Assembly (NCBI GenBank): GCA_963682055.1
Contig: OY821742.1
Coordinates: 33,761,060-33,825,059, forward strand
Origin: Primula veris
Taxonomy: Eukaryota > Streptophyta > Magnoliopsida > Ericales > Primulaceae
Length of the DNA stretch: 64,000 nt
Direction: 5' to 3'
Shown: piece after piece, positions 11,268 to 23,234 of the stretch
How positions within the stretch are numbered: the first letter of the stretch is position 1
Layout: every line of letters starts with the position of its first letter
Program-made: the position numbers and the translations under genes
Notes under the pieces: generated by a model
Databases searched by the model: none
What the model saw: the letters and a program-made list of their open reading frames with translations, nothing else
Told to the model about the DNA's origin: nothing

Positions 11268-11357
11268 ATGTATATGTCTACATACATACACAGTCACACA
11301 TATATACATATACATATACATATACATATATGCATCGAATACATATATACATACATA
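11268..11357. repeat. (TACATA)n-like microsatellite in LTR
   Basis: Repeated 'acatatatacatatacatat' units interrupted by a few substitutions. It is simple-sequence expansion inside the LTR. Confidence 0.8.
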
Positions 11358-12356
11358 GAACGGAGAGGTAGAGAGAGAAGACATGACGGAGGGAGACTGA
11401 CCGAAGTCAGCGACTTGGCAGCCGACTCCGATGACCGGCCAGGCTGCGGTGGTAGGTGGCGGTAGTGGGTGCGGTTTAGGGTTTTAAGGCTGTGATTACG
11501 AGGTCATCGGGTGTCCGTTTTCGACAATCAAATATGTTTTCCTAGCCTATTTTTCGAGAGCTTTCTATCCGTGTAAGCCGTTTCATCTGATTTTATATTT
11601 TATAAAAACCCAGTTTTTTTGGGATTATAAATAATCCGAATTTATAATAGTTTTATTAATCGGTAGCTCATTTTAATTGCGTTTAGGGCTGTTTATGGAC
11701 TGTTATTAGGCTGTCCAGAGCTGGTTATAACTGTTCGATGGGTTTTCGGCTTGAGTTTGGGAGTATTTTTACAAACGAGCTCTCGTTTGTATAGGTAAGG
11801 GGGAAGAATATAGTTTCGCTTTAAAGGCGGTTTTTATGTGTTGTTTGTGTATGCTAGGTTATGTAAATGGTTAGTTGGTTGGTTAGTGTGTATTGCATCT
11901 TATTGTATTGTGTATGTGTAACATGCTTCCATGGTTTTATTTATGCTAATCATATTGTTTATGGTGATTATGTTGTGTATGGCGATTTTACCATTTTTAT
12001 TTGAAAAAGAATTGTGAACAAAAATGTGACGGTGGTGATAGAGTGCGTGATATTTATTTTATTTTCGTTTTTGGTGGACTTTACCATTTACGTTTTTGGG
12101 AGTCTTTTATATTTATTTTAGGGATTGCAGTACCAAGTGTTAAGGCGGAGCTGTGTCAGCTTACGGTGAGATCCCGGAAACTTGCGCAAGGATTAGGTAT
12201 ATCGGTACCATAGGGTTAGTCCCCTTAAAGCCGGCCCCATATTTTCTTGGCCACGTGTTAGTGTCAGAATATGGGTGAGGGAACCATTGCACTTTGGGTC
12301 CTAGAGCAGAGTGGCTCTAAAAGTGGGTACATGTGAGGCAATCCCGACTTTGTGTT

Positions 12357-12411
12357 TTGTTGAGTCTTGTTTTATTTTGTTTTGTTTTATTTTATTTTGT
12401 TTTATTATTAA
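12357..12411. repeat. (TTTTG/TTTTA)n microsatellite in LTR
   Basis: Successive 'ttttgttttattttg' pentamers. They create the FILFCFILFCFI repeat in an otherwise meaningless open frame at 12311-12661. Confidence 0.8.
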
Positions 12412-13175
12412 TTCAGTTGATCTTGATTATATGTTCATTTACTTGTGTTGCGAGTTATATTTGTTGATGTGTTTTCCGTGCAATTGCCTTTGTCACTATT
12501 TGCCAAGATATCATATTTGTCATGTTAGGATTGTGTGTGCGTGCTTAGTAGCACGCGCCGTTCTTAAAGCGAGATTGTTTTCTTACCTCCTTTCTTTGTT
12601 TTCTGTACATTTTGTTCATGATCGATGTACAGGTGTTGCTGTAGACTGTGGCGAAGTTTAGAATGCTTGCATTGGGCTCATTATCATATTACACGTGATC
12701 GTGCGCACGTCAGACTTGTTTTTATTCATTTTGGTATTATATCATTTTGAGCCTTGTGGACCTAATAGGCGTTTAACGCAAGTTTAATTTAGATTACGCT
12801 ATTTTATAGAATGTGAGCTGGGTTGAATTTGATTTATCCTTGTTGGATTATTTGGTAATCGTGTGGTGATTTTGTTATGTGTTGTTCAGACAGGTCTAAT
12901 TTATTGGAAACAAATAGATACGCAAAGCTCATGCCGAAATTTTCTAAAAACGTATTGCTTTGTTTGTGTTGTCACATTTGAACACCGTTGGCTACCCTTA
13001 GGTCAATAAAGTGAATCAAATGTGATTATCGGCATGCCCTGAAGTATTGATTTGGTTCTATTGATTGACATATTATTGAATGACATTCCGTATGTTTCAT
13101 TATTTAAACTTTTTCCTTTTTATTTTCATTTACATTCACGACCCGGGTTTATCCAAAATCCGGGGCGTGACATTC

Positions 13176-13640
13176 CGTTTCGTATTTGATGCAATTTGGA
13201 ATATATCAAGTATCCCCGGGAAAGTAGGTAGTTCATAGAGAACCCGTGAAGCTACTTGGGAAATGTTTAATAGGTACTCGGAATATGAAAAACTTCACAT
13301 CCCGTCGATGGTATTTATAACTAGTATCACGAAAAGGTATCTGCCTGGTGGAATAGTTTGAGATTGGATAATGAACATATTGAATCTAGTGAGTGATTTC
13401 TTAGGAATTCTCTTGAGTAGTCGGAAGAAGAATAAGACTATAAGTGAGGACATTGCTACCTCTTCTACTTTTACATGACCTAAAATAATTGAGTTTGAAA
13501 GATATTTGTTGATTTGAAAGTAATTGAGTTTCATTAATTTGTGCAATTCTCAAGTGATAAGGACCGATTTGAAATATTTTCAAAACTCCTAGGGGTTTAC
13601 GCTTATTTAAAAAGAAAGAAGCTAGTTTTAATTCCGTCAC
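13176..13640 (+). pseudogene. PMD (plant mobile domain) gene fragment, copy A
   Basis: Read across frameshifts, the sequence gives a segment like MQFGIYQVSPGKV and KLHIPSMVFITSITKRY. This matches the C-terminal half of aminotransferase-like plant mobile domain proteins (usual pattern: MQFGxDQDVPG, then a PSR/FxxxVT motif). The N-terminal half is absent because a gypsy LTR ends at 13172. Homologous sequence occurs at 32415-32840 (+) and 30783-30995 (-). Known PMD proteins are either domesticated nuclear factors or transposon-borne. This copy has several stops and is not functional. Confidence 0.6.
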
Positions 13641-13689
13641 TATTCAATTGCAACCTACTTCGCTCCCTCTCTCTATTCGTATGCTATGT

Positions 13690-15375
13690 CTCTAACATCT
13701 CTCAGATTTGATGAGCAATGATGTCAAGCTGCCAATCAAAAGCTCTTCAAGATCCCAATGATGCTACTGACGTTGTTCCTATAGCAGTCAGATTTGATGA
13801 GCAACTCAAAGACAAGAAGCGAAAAGAAAAGAAACCATCTGAAGCCCAACCTTTGCCAAAAGCAAGTAAGCCCATCCTCTCTAAAAGCTAGGAAACCGAG
13901 AAAGAGTATGGCTAAAAAATTTAAAAATTCCGGTCCTCTTGAACCTGAAGATATGCTTTCACTATTCTGATAGCTTTAGTAAAAGTGTAAAACTGATCCT
14001 AGATTTTGGAATCAACTAAGCTTAGATAGGTTTATAAATTGTGCTCATAAAAAGCTGTTCTCTGAACGTAAATTAAACCTGGATAGTAACAAAGTAGTTA
14101 GGCAGTATGTGATGAATTTGCTCAAGAAGACTGGGTCAGAAATTACTGTGATTTATCCTTTGAGCTATGTTGACTATGTGGTGAAACAATTTTATGTTAA
14201 TCTGCATGTAGGTGTGTTTGACACCTCTTCTTATTGCTATGCTAGGGTTTTTGTGAGGGGTCAGACTATTTCTCTTACTCCTGAAACTATCAATGCTGCA
14301 ATTGGTTGTAACTCAGTTGCAACTAATGAGTAAATTGATATTGATGAGATGTTCTTGGCTTTGAGTTGACTGGCAAAGACGGGAGTTGGAATAATAAGGG
14401 GGTGAAATCCTCATCTTTTAAACTGTCTTACTGTGTTCTGGTAAAAATATGTACTATGAATTGGTTGCCTGCTAAGAAAACAACCTTTTTAAACAAAACC
14501 ATTGCTAGGTTTCTCTATAGGGTTGGAACTAGGATGGAGTTGAATTTTGGAAAACATGTTTTTGATCAAATTTGGAGATTTTTCCCTATCCTTGTTTTAT
14601 CAAAAAACTAGTTTCCTCTACTTTAAGGAAGCAAAGTCCTTTCTGAAAACTCTTAAAATAAATGATATTCATCCCCCTATTCTGTTTCCTAAAAAAATTG
14701 GCTACATGAGGGTCATGTCTTGGACATTTCCAATTTAAAAAATGCAAATTCAACAAAAACTGTACTCACCCATGTTGCAACTAGCAGCAATGCAAACTTT
14801 TTTGAAGTCTATGTGGCTCAAAGAATAGAAGAAATCACAGCAACTAGGCTGGGTTTAGACAAAGAAGTAGTTGCTCTTCAGGTTCTTCTAAAGTAAAGTA
14901 GGGAATTCTTGGGTATAAGTCCTACTGTTGATAAAGGATATCATTCTGATTCCACTATCAATATTTAAGACTATGTTAATGAGGATGGTTCCTTAAATAA
15001 AGTTGCAACTGCTAAAAGTAGCAAGGGTGCAGGCACAAAGAAGAAATTTGCTGCTAAAAGAAAAGGTACGTATTCAGATTGAGAAATCAGATAAAGGTCA
15101 ATCTGTTGAGATTGAGATAGAAACTAGTGTTGAGAAAGATGTTGCTGCTAAAGTTGGAAAATATACAGCAAAAGAAGACGGATGTTGAGAAAGAAGCTGA
15201 CATGGGCGAAGAAAAAGAGAAGGTGGTAAGTGACACTAAATTACTCTAGTTGTGATGTGCTGAGGAAGCTATCCAAGATAGTGAGAAATTGCAAGAAGAA
15301 AGCTTATGTTGGTTCTTCTGCAATTGAGAAGAGTCTCCTTGATGAGTCAGATGATGCGTTTGCATCTGTATAAAT
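13690..15375 (+). pseudogene. 'Putative plant transposon protein' domain pseudogene, copy A
   Basis: The frame at 14109-14333 carries the hallmark of this plant-specific domain (PF20167-like): FYVNLHVGVFDT, then YARVFVRGQTISLTPETINA. The next frame, 14366-14611, has KLSYCVLVKICTMNWLPA, a FLYRVGTRMELNFGKHVFDQ segment and an N-terminal LTGKDGSW. These features match the order seen in that family. Upstream is a lysine-rich segment (DEQLKDKKRKEKK-like, about 13795). Downstream a lysine/glutamate-rich tail runs to about 15375. Stops and frameshifts break it repeatedly. An LTR-like sequence follows at 15645, so it was probably cargo or coding sequence of an LTR-type element. Its molecular role is not established. 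Confidence 0.65.
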
Positions 15376-15644
15376 TGAAAAAAGTACCCCTTGTGGCAAT
15401 GTTTGATGATTTTTCCCGTTGTCATGTGTTGACAAAAAGGGCAACAAAGTTTCTGAGTTTTGAGACAATGTTTTTCCTTCTTTTAATATTTGGTCTGTAA
15501 TGCACTTATGTTTAATTCTGCAATGCTTTGCTTTTAAATGTGTGCTAAGATGCAAGGGGAGTTTTTCTGGTCTATATTTGTCTGGTTATATGTTTATATG
15601 TGTTTGAGACTCATCTTTCGTTAAAACAGTGACAAACTGGAGAT

Positions 15645-16340
15645 TGTTAGGACCTGTTTTATGGCTATCTAGGTTCCCTTGTCATTATTTTAACAAACAA
15701 TTTTGTATTGATGTCTAACATTTTGTGTAATCCAATAAAGTTGCGACCTTAGGTGCAATTCAGTTACCACCAAACCTGACGGACAAATTATAGAGAAGAT
15801 CTAGAAGATTGCATACTACTTGTTTCAAGGAAATGATATCTAGAGATACGAAAATTGGCAATCAAGTCAGAATATAATCAAGAGATCAATCAGCGTGGAG
15901 ATGATATGGAGTTAAAATAAGATAGATAAGATCTTGGAGAAAAAGAAGGAAAGAAGATAATGAAGATATGAGAATTTCTTTTTAAATAAAATAGCATAAG
16001 ATTTGATTTAGCTTGACTATTTAATTCTATGAAGCCCTTTAATATAAGGTGTGCTTTTACAGAATATTGTGAGATATTATAGAGATAGATTAGCATGAAA
16101 ATACATCATTGAGAATCATAGATTTAGGTTGGAGACCTACGTATATTGATAGTAGGTTAGGTGAGAGGTTTGTGAGATAGGCGTAGACACGAGAGTATTG
16201 TAAAACTTGGGTTTAACAATTGCTACTAAACTATATTAATAAATATGGGGTAAGTGACTAGTATAATTAGTCATAGGTTTATAAGGACGAACTCCGTAAT
16301 CAAATATTGTGTTTGATTTACTTTCTGTCAGAAGTGCGCA
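15645..16340 (+). mobile_element. Probable LTR, present in copy A only
   Basis: It begins TGTTAGGACCTG directly after a purine-rich 'actggagat', as expected for a polypurine tract plus LTR start, and ends near 'gaagtgcgca'. The same place in copy B (35168-35174) joins the flanks directly with a few filler bases. No coding sequence lies inside. A matching 5' LTR was not found, so the left boundary is firmer than the classification. Confidence 0.5.
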
Positions 16341-16784
16341 GTTGTAACGTAGTTGCAACTCAGTGGAGTCAGATTCCAACTAGGTTTCAACTGCAACTTA
16401 ACCAGCGTAACTGCGGTTAGAACTTAGGCGCTAAGAATTTCTGATATAAGGCAAAACAAAGAGATAGGTTTAAAATAGATGAAATAAAAAGTTGCAATTT
16501 CATACCTTTGAGTTCTTTGGAATGAAAAGAACAATGACCAATGAAATTTTCTCATCTTGAATAGCCATAATCAAACAGAGTAAACACTGAAAATAGAAAA
16601 AGGTTGAAAAGATTATGAAACGTTTTGGGTAAACTAAACATTATTTACTTGTCGACTATAATCAAATACAACATAACATAAAACAAAAATAGTAAATATG
16701 AACCCTTTATTGTTATACATTGCCTAATGGACCTTTTTGACTTTATATATTCAAAACAGTTTAGACATCTTATATATACTAATT
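16341..16784. other. Noncoding sequence within copy A
   Basis: The opening part contains several 'gttgcaact' and 'agttgcaac' words (16351-16400). No frame longer than background was seen. The stretch is conserved in copy B (35175-35610) as part of the duplication. Confidence 0.5.
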
Positions 16785-18485
16785 AAAAAAACCAAAATCT
16801 GCAGAAATTAGCATCCTAATTGTGTTACTAATGAGAAAGGGGACAATACATCGACTAGAATATTGAAAATTAGAAGTGAACCTAAAAAGCATATTATTTG
16901 GCTCCTAGGTGATGGAAAAATTTCAGTCAACCAAGATAATTGGGTTGGTGATGGTCTTTTGAATGATCCTAACATAGAAAATAATATCATGGCTAAAGAT
17001 ATCATCACAAATGGGGAGTGGAACAGAGAAAAAATCAATAATATTATTCCAGCAATCTTAATTCGCTTTTCTAGTGATATCAATATTCATACGCTAAGAG
17101 AAGATAGACCGATTTGGAAAGGTAACAAGAAAGAGAACTTCAGTATTAAATCAGCTTGGGAGATTATGAGAAGCAAGTCCTCTACAAATTGGATAAGCAA
17201 ATTAAGTTGGGATAAAATCAAACGTGTGAAGATCTCTTGTTTTATCTGAAAACTCTTCAACAAAACTATACCTTTGGATCATGCAATTCAAAGACATGGA
17301 ATTAATTTGGCTTCAAAATGTGAATATTTTGGAAATAATGTAGAAGAAAGAGAACACTTATTCAGCAGCGGGCCTATAGGTAAAAAAATTTGGAAGTACT
17401 ATTGCAATATTTTGGGAGTTCCAAATAATTCAGAGCAAATAAGGGGCCATTTTATTTCTTGGTGGTCACAATCAGGTACTACTAAGTCTAAAATTCATTG
17501 GAAACTTTGTAAAATTATACGTGTTTTTGTTGTGTGGGAAATATGGAAAGTAAGATGCAGCACTAAATATGACAACAAAAAAAAGGAATGGTGCTAAGAT
17601 TTGTAAAAGATAAGTGTTTTCTCTCAAATTTTGATATTAAAGTTGGGGTAAATGGTGTGAGCAAAAAACCTAAAAAGCTCAAAGTGGTAAAGTGGTTGTG
17701 TTCTCTTAAATGATATAATAAATTCAATATTGATGGTTGCTATACAATGAACACTAATCAAAGTGGTGTTGGGGGTATAATGAGAAACGATCTAGGAAAG
17801 CTTATTCTAGGGTTTTACACCTCGATAAATAGCAATTCTATCATTGAATCAGAGATGAAAGATACCCTTATGGGTGTTCAAATTATTGAAGAAAATAATA
17901 TAATTTTTGAGTCAGATTGCCTGCAATTAGTGAATATTATTCAAGGCAAAGTATGATGCCTCTGTGATCTAATCTATATCATGGATCTAATTATTCAGCA
18001 ATTCAAACTTCGTGATTTGAGAATTATCCATATAGAAAGAGAGGATAATAGAGGAGAAGATTACCTGCCTAATCTGGGGTGCGATGAAGATCCATTAATT
18101 TCGACATGTTTAGAAGATTTTCTAGATTATCTAAAGGGCGTAATCATCACTGAAGCGAAAGAAATCCCTTACCTACAAATCAAATGATGAATTTTGATAA
18201 ATTTTTGAAGAGGAAGAGAGAAAGTCTCTCTAAAAGGAGAAAGTCAAGTAAATTACTTTTCACGTGAAGAGGTGGTCGCAACTGAAGTATTGAAGGGACG
18301 CGTGGAACTTGCTTATTTTATTTCTGTATTAGTCCATAAGTTTATGTCAGTTTGCAGATTTAAACTTTATTCTGTAATTGTAACAATAACATCCTTTATT
18401 TTTTGTGGGGTTTTTACCCCATATTTTTATTTTATTATTAACAATATGTGCATTTTCTCTACCAGTTATATATAAAAAAAAACCA
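16785..18485 (+). mobile_element. 5'-truncated L1-type LINE, copy A
   Basis: Only the 3' part of ORF2 is present. The 16863-17249 frame holds the linker region (IIWLLGDGKISVNQDNW). The 17274-17597 frame carries the reverse-transcriptase-associated zinc-binding domain (zf-RVT; CEYFGNNVEEREHLFSSG). The frames at 17747-18187 show an RNase H-like domain (RVT_3 type: GVGGIMRNDLGKLILGFY, ESDCLQLVN, REDNRGEDYLPNLG). A 3' untranslated region of about 290 bp ends in an A-run at 18473-18482. Stops at about 17249, 17597 and 17954 disable it. The same truncated LINE sits in copy B, so insertion preceded duplication. Confidence 0.85.
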
Positions 18486-19344
18486 AGATTTGAGATGGTA
18501 TAATAGTTGTGAAAATTGTGTAATATAAAAACCTATTTTAATTATGACACACATCACATCTATAATGGACATGTTAAGAAGGGTTGTGAAGCACAAGGGC
18601 GGAGCCGTTTATGTGACCAAGGGTTGCCACGGAAACCCAATAATTTGTACTAATTTGATTTTTTCTAGTATTTTCAGAGTAATTTGTAAATCACCCATTT
18701 CGGCAAGTTCTTAAGTTTTATTTTCGGCAACCCTTTCAAGGCTACATCTGTTTTTGTTACTACATACTAAAACATTTCATATAGTAATAGTATATAAATA
18801 TTAGTAAATATAAATTATATAGGCTAAAAAGTAAAGAAAAAATATGCCAAATTGAGATAGTTAAAATCATATTTCATTGATCAAAATAAGAAAACAAGTT
18901 TACTTTAACCGGGAGTTTTCTGCACTCACACAAGTATATATATTCAAGCGATTTATGGACTTGAACAGAGGGGCCTAACCAACTTTACTAACATCATGCA
19001 TGTAATCAGAATTTTCCCAAGAATAAAACAACTAAATTGTCTAGACCCCAATTCTATATATAGGATGCTATGACTGGGATATTACTATATTAGGATCCAT
19101 TTTTTTGAGTTGTTGAATCATATATATCTTTTATCAGGGTAAGATTCGATCATAATCTGGATTTAGATGCTCTTTTTTACATTTCTAGATAAAGATAGAT
19201 TTGATCTTATATATAGTGGATCATATAGATATCGTACGAAGCGATGATGGTTCTTATCTAGTCTGGTTCTTGGTTTTTCTAGGTTAACATATTCTATGTT
19301 TAAGTAACTTGTGATCGCCAGAATAACATTACATTTCAAGGAGC
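18486..19344. repeat. Right flank of segmental copy A (no gene)
   Basis: Noncoding. It includes 'aagggcggagccgtttatg' at 18597, a block at 18853-19160 also found at 2275-2525, and sequence matching copy B to about 19282. The last ~60 bases belong to neither the duplication nor the recognisable copia frame. Confidence 0.6.
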
Positions 19345-19848
19345 AACCAAAAGGAGTGGTGGCTGGATACCGGCACTACGAGACACATCTGCGCCAGCAA
19401 GTGGATGTTTAAGACCTATTCGGCCATGGACAATGAAAGCTGTTTCATGGGAAACTCGGCTACTTCCAAGGTGGAAGGAAAAGGAACCGTATTGCTGAGG
19501 ATTACATCAGGAAAGGAGCAAACACTGACAGGCGTGCTCCATGTGCCGGAAATTCACAAGAATCTGATCTCCAGCTCACTGATGGTGAACAAAGGGTTTA
19601 AAATTGTATTTGAATCCGCTAAAATTGTAATCACTTTAAATAGAATCTATGTAGGCCATGGCTATATGACCAACGACATGTTTAAATTAAATATTGGGAC
19701 TCCAGCTCCTAAAATCGAGTCTGCTAGTGGAAGTGCTAAGGCCGAGGTCAGTGCCAAGAATGATGTAATAATGAATGTTACCCAAGTGGCTAATAAATTT
19801 TTTTTTGCTTATTCTTGTGATTCATTTAATTTATGGTATCCAGAATGA
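19345..19848 (+). pseudogene. copia protease / pre-integrase fragment
   Basis: One open frame reads NQKEWWLDTGTTRHICASKW, then GNSATSKVEGKGTVLL, TGVLHVPEIHKNLISSSLM, and ends at NLWYPE. The DTGT is the aspartic-protease active site of copia polyproteins (usually DTGA). The frame stops where LWHxRLGH should follow. It is on the opposite strand to the copia element that begins at 19850 but is clearly the same family (compare YMTNDMFKLN in both). It is an internal fragment with no LTR and no start codon of its own. Confidence 0.85.
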
Positions 19849-20216
19849 CACCTGCACAGTGCCCTCTCTACCCACATACTAAGTCCTTTAGTTGTTGTCC
19901 ATATTTAGCCTAGACTGCCTTGTCACGTTCAACTGAGTGCTCTAGTGATTTAGCCCATGCTCATCACATGGTACCGGTCTTACACACTCGTTATAGGTGG
20001 TTCCAAGTAGAAAGTGTCCTGACTCACCTTACTCGACCTTCGAGATACTTGGATCATTAAGAGCCTCATGCTCACCCTTACTATGGTACAAGTCTATCAC
20101 TCTGTCATCGTGGAAATAGGCTGGGAACTACAGGTTTCCGAGTGCTTTGTTCAGCTGCACCCCAAGTTCAGTTTCCCATTGAACCCAGCAGGTAAATCCC
20201 ATCTAGGTTGGGTTGC

Positions 20217-21559
20217 CTATGGGGAGGCTACCAATTTAATGGGCTTCAATCCCATTCCGTTCAATGACGTTTCAACTCTATCTTTAGTCAAACAATTTGT
20301 AAATGGATCTGCAATGTTATTCTTTGATCTCACAAAATCTAAGGATACAACTCCGTTAGTTAACAATTCTTTTACGGATTTATGTCTCCGACGTATATGT
20401 CGAGACTTTCCATTACACATATGGTCCTGAGCCCGCGCAATAGCCGATTGACTGTTACAATGCATGCTTATCGCAGGAATAACCTTCCAGTACCGCTGGA
20501 TATCTGGTATAGTGGAGCCCATAATCGGTTGTATATCTCAGATATCTGAGAAGCTTTACGATGGCCTTCCAGTGCTTCTCATTTGGATTATTGGTATACC
20601 TGCTCAGTCTACTCACTGAATTGTCTATATTAGGTCTAGTACAATTCATCACATACATAAGACTGCCTATGATCTGAGAGAATTCCAATTGTCTCACACT
20701 TTTACCGAAATTCTTTTTCAGGCTACAGTTGAACTCAATTGGAGTTCTGGACATTGTTTTACTACCACTATAAAAAGTTCATCACATACATGAGACTGTC
20801 TATGATCCGAGGGAATTCTAATTGTCTCACACTTTTGTTGAAATTCTTTTTCAGGCTACAGTTGAACTCAATTGGAGTTCTGGACATTGTCTTACTATTG
20901 CTATAGAATTTGTTAAGTGTTTTTCTAACATAATGACCTTGAGACAGGGCATACCCCTCTGACGTCTTAGTGATTTTCATACCAAGTATAATGTCAGCTA
21001 TACCTAGTTCCTTCATATCGAAACGGTGTGGCAACATTTTCTTAGTGGATTTGATCTTATCACTACTCCCTATTATAATCATGTCATCCACATAAAGGCA
21101 GAGTTCTGCACATTCCTTTTCATTTCCTTTCATGTAGACACATTTGTCACACTCATTTATGTGAAAGCCATTTGATAGCATGATTCTATCAAATTTCTCG
21201 TGCCATTGTTTGTGTGCTTGTTTAAATCTATACAGAGACTTTACAAGTTTGCACTCCATGTGCTCTTTCCCTGGAACTACAAACCCTTCAGATTGCTCCA
21301 TATAAATTTCCTCTTCTAATTCTCTATTTAGAAAAGTCGTCTTTACATGCATCTGATGTATTTCCAGATAAAACAATGCTGCAAGAGCAATTACAATCCA
21401 AATCGACGTTTTCCTGCAGACAGGAGCGTATGTGTCGAAATAATCGACACCTTCAGTGTGGCTGAAGCCTTTGACTACAAGTCTTGCCTTGTACTTCTCG
21501 ATCATGCCATCCACCTTTAACTTACTCTTGAAGATCCACTTGTGACCTAGGGCTTGCAT
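20217..21559 (-). pseudogene. copia reverse transcriptase - RNase H remnant
   Basis: The frame at 20768-21559 shows the RT: ALGHKWIFKSKLKVDGMIEK, YKARLVVKGFSHTEGVDYF, and the catalytic YVDDMIIIGS. The first catalytic motif, normally LDVKTAFLNG, reads MHVKTTFLNR, so the first RT aspartate is lost. RNase H is split: 20455-20754 ([15 protein letters not shown]) and 20217-20522 ([15 protein letters not shown], then NGKSRHIRRRHKSVKELL and FVRSKNNIADPFTNCLTK). A partial tandem duplication at 20648-20905 repeats the [16 protein letters not shown] segment and breaks the frame. Confidence 0.85.
20648..20910. repeat. Tandem duplication inside the copia element
   Basis: Two units begin 'atcacatacat' at 20648 and 20781, an offset of 133 bp, with about a dozen differences over ~130 bp. 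The duplicated unit encodes the RT/RNase H linker. A single-copy arrangement is normal for copia. Confidence 0.85.
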
Positions 21560-21662
21560 CCTTGCGGAAGATCCACTAGTTCCTAAGTGGGGTTTTTCAT
21601 AATCGATTCAATCTCATTATTGATTGCTTATTCCCAATATTGGGAATCCGGTGTTGACATAT

Positions 21663-22730
21663 CATGCTGTTATGTCACCGGTTCATCTTTTATCATGAAG
21701 GTTACGAAATCAGGCCCATAGAAAGTTTCCTTCCTTGCCCTTTTGCTTCGCCAAGGCTCTTCTTCTTCTTTCTCTGACGGTTGACTTGCCCCCACATTTC
21801 CATCACTGTTCAACTCTTGATTCTGTAGATGTATTGGCATTCGGCGGGAAAAGATATCCTCAAAGAAAGAAGCCTCTCGGCTTTCAATTATCGTATCTAC
21901 GTGCACATCGGGGTTTTCTGACTTGTGTATGAAAAACCAATACGCACTGCTATTTTGTGCATATCCGATAAACACGCAGTCCACCGTTTTCGGACCTATT
22001 CTCAATCTCTTAGGAGCGGAGATTAGGACCTTAGCGAGACATCCCCAAACCCTCAGGTTCTTATAGCTAGGTTGATGACCTTTCCATAATTCGTACGGTG
22101 GTTTGTCTCGCTTCTTATGTGGTAACTTGTTTAAAACATAGTTAGCGGAAATCAGCGCTTCCCCCCCATATGGTATGGGGTAACCCATAACTTATTAACA
22201 TCTCATTCATCATTTCCTTGAGCATTCTATTTTACCGCTCCGCAACACCATTTTGCTCCGGGGAGTATGGAGCTGTGCTTTGATGAAAGATGCCACTCTC
22301 AGGACATATTTGTGCGAACGTCACTTCATATTCGTCGCCCCTATCACTTCTCAATATTTTAATCTTTTTATTGAGTTGATTCTCTAATTCAGTTTTATAG
22401 AGAATGAACATATCTACTGCATCGGTTTTACTTTTCATTAAGTAAATGTAACAATATCTAGTACAATCATCTATAAAAGTTATGAAGTATCTTTTACCTC
22501 ATCTTGTTTGAATAAATTTCAAATCACACACATCTGTGTGAATCAAACCAAGAGGTTCAATATCTCGTTCAACATGTTGAAACGATGATTTGGTTAACTT
22601 TGCTTCTACACATATTTCACATTTATGTTGTTTATTAAAGACAAAGTTTGGTATTAGTTGTTGTGATATTAATTTCTTCATTGAATTAAAATTCACATGT
22701 CCTAATCTATCATGCCACAAATGAAATAAC
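21663..22730 (-). pseudogene. copia integrase remnant
   Basis: The pre-integrase region (LWHDRLGHVNFNSMKKL, CEICVEAKLTKS) is followed by catalytic-core motifs: GLIHTDVCD with the first Asp, ILRSDRGDEYE with the second, and YSPEQNGVAER with the Glu. Then come ALISANYVLNKLPHKK and VDCVFIGYAQNSSAYWFF. A stop lies right after GVAER at 22232 and another at 22499, and the frame changes before 22188. The three catalytic residues remain readable, but no single protein could be made. Confidence 0.85.
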
Positions 22731-23231
22731 TCAAAGATATAAGCAGAATCTGAAATATTATTGGCCAACTTGGCAACAGTTATTACATTACTGGTGCTGG
22801 CCTCAGCCTTAACACCTTTATTAGCGAACTCAGTTTTAGGAGATGGAGTTCCTACATTTAACTTAAACATGTCATTGGTCATATAGCTACGGCCTACATA
22901 AATACCATTTTTGGTGAACAACTTTATCGGATTGAAAAGCAAGTTTAAAACCCTTCTTCACCATCACCGAGCCTAAAACCAAATTTTTGCGAATATCTGG
23001 TACATGGAGCACCCCAGTCAGCATCAGCTCTTTCCCTGGGTTCAGGTTCATCACCACAATTCTGTTTTCTTCCATCGTGGAATTAGCAGAATTTCCCATG
23101 AAGCATGTCTCACCATCCACCGCCTCGTAGGTCTGTAACATCCACTTGTTGGAGCAGATGTGGCTCGTGGCGTCGGTATCTAGGCACCATTCCTTAGGGT
23201 TGCTTCCCACAAGGTTCACTTCGGAGACCAC
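22731..23231 (-). pseudogene. copia protease remnant, DTG changed to DTD
   Basis: The frame at 22887-23231 reads EWCLDTDATSHICSNKW. Copia proteases have DTGA here, so the active-site glycine is replaced by Asp at about 23170. It continues with CFMGNSANSTMEENRIVV and TGVLHVPDIRKNLVLGS before a frameshift near 22940. The corresponding residues in the + strand relative at 19345 are DTGT. Confidence 0.8.
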
Positions 23232-23234
23232 TAC

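Larger units (their letters stand above)
11080..13172 (+). mobile_element. 3' LTR of a gypsy element (about 2.1 kb)
   Basis: It begins TGTAACGACTCGG right after the polypurine tract and ends ...CGGGGCGTGACA, giving TG...CA termini. The end is shared with the fragment at 291-401 and resembles the 'ggggcgtgaca' end of the 40491 family. The flank after 13172 is a PMD gene fragment whose uninterrupted counterpart is at 32415, so the element inserted into that fragment. The open frames inside (for example 12311-12661) are not conserved genes. Confidence 0.85.
13181..19290. repeat. Segmental duplication, copy A
   Basis: The segment is collinear with 32415-38150: PMD fragment, plant-transposon-protein pseudogene, LINE 3' end and flanking block occur in the same order and strand. 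Many stops and frameshifts are shared. Differences include an LTR at 15645-16340 present only here and a 293-bp insertion present only in copy B. Identity breaks at about 19282, where a copia fragment begins. Confidence 0.9.

Noticed and set aside
12311..12661. 116-codon frame in the 11080 LTR
   Set aside because: Much of it is a translated TTTTG/TTTTA microsatellite and it lies inside an LTR.
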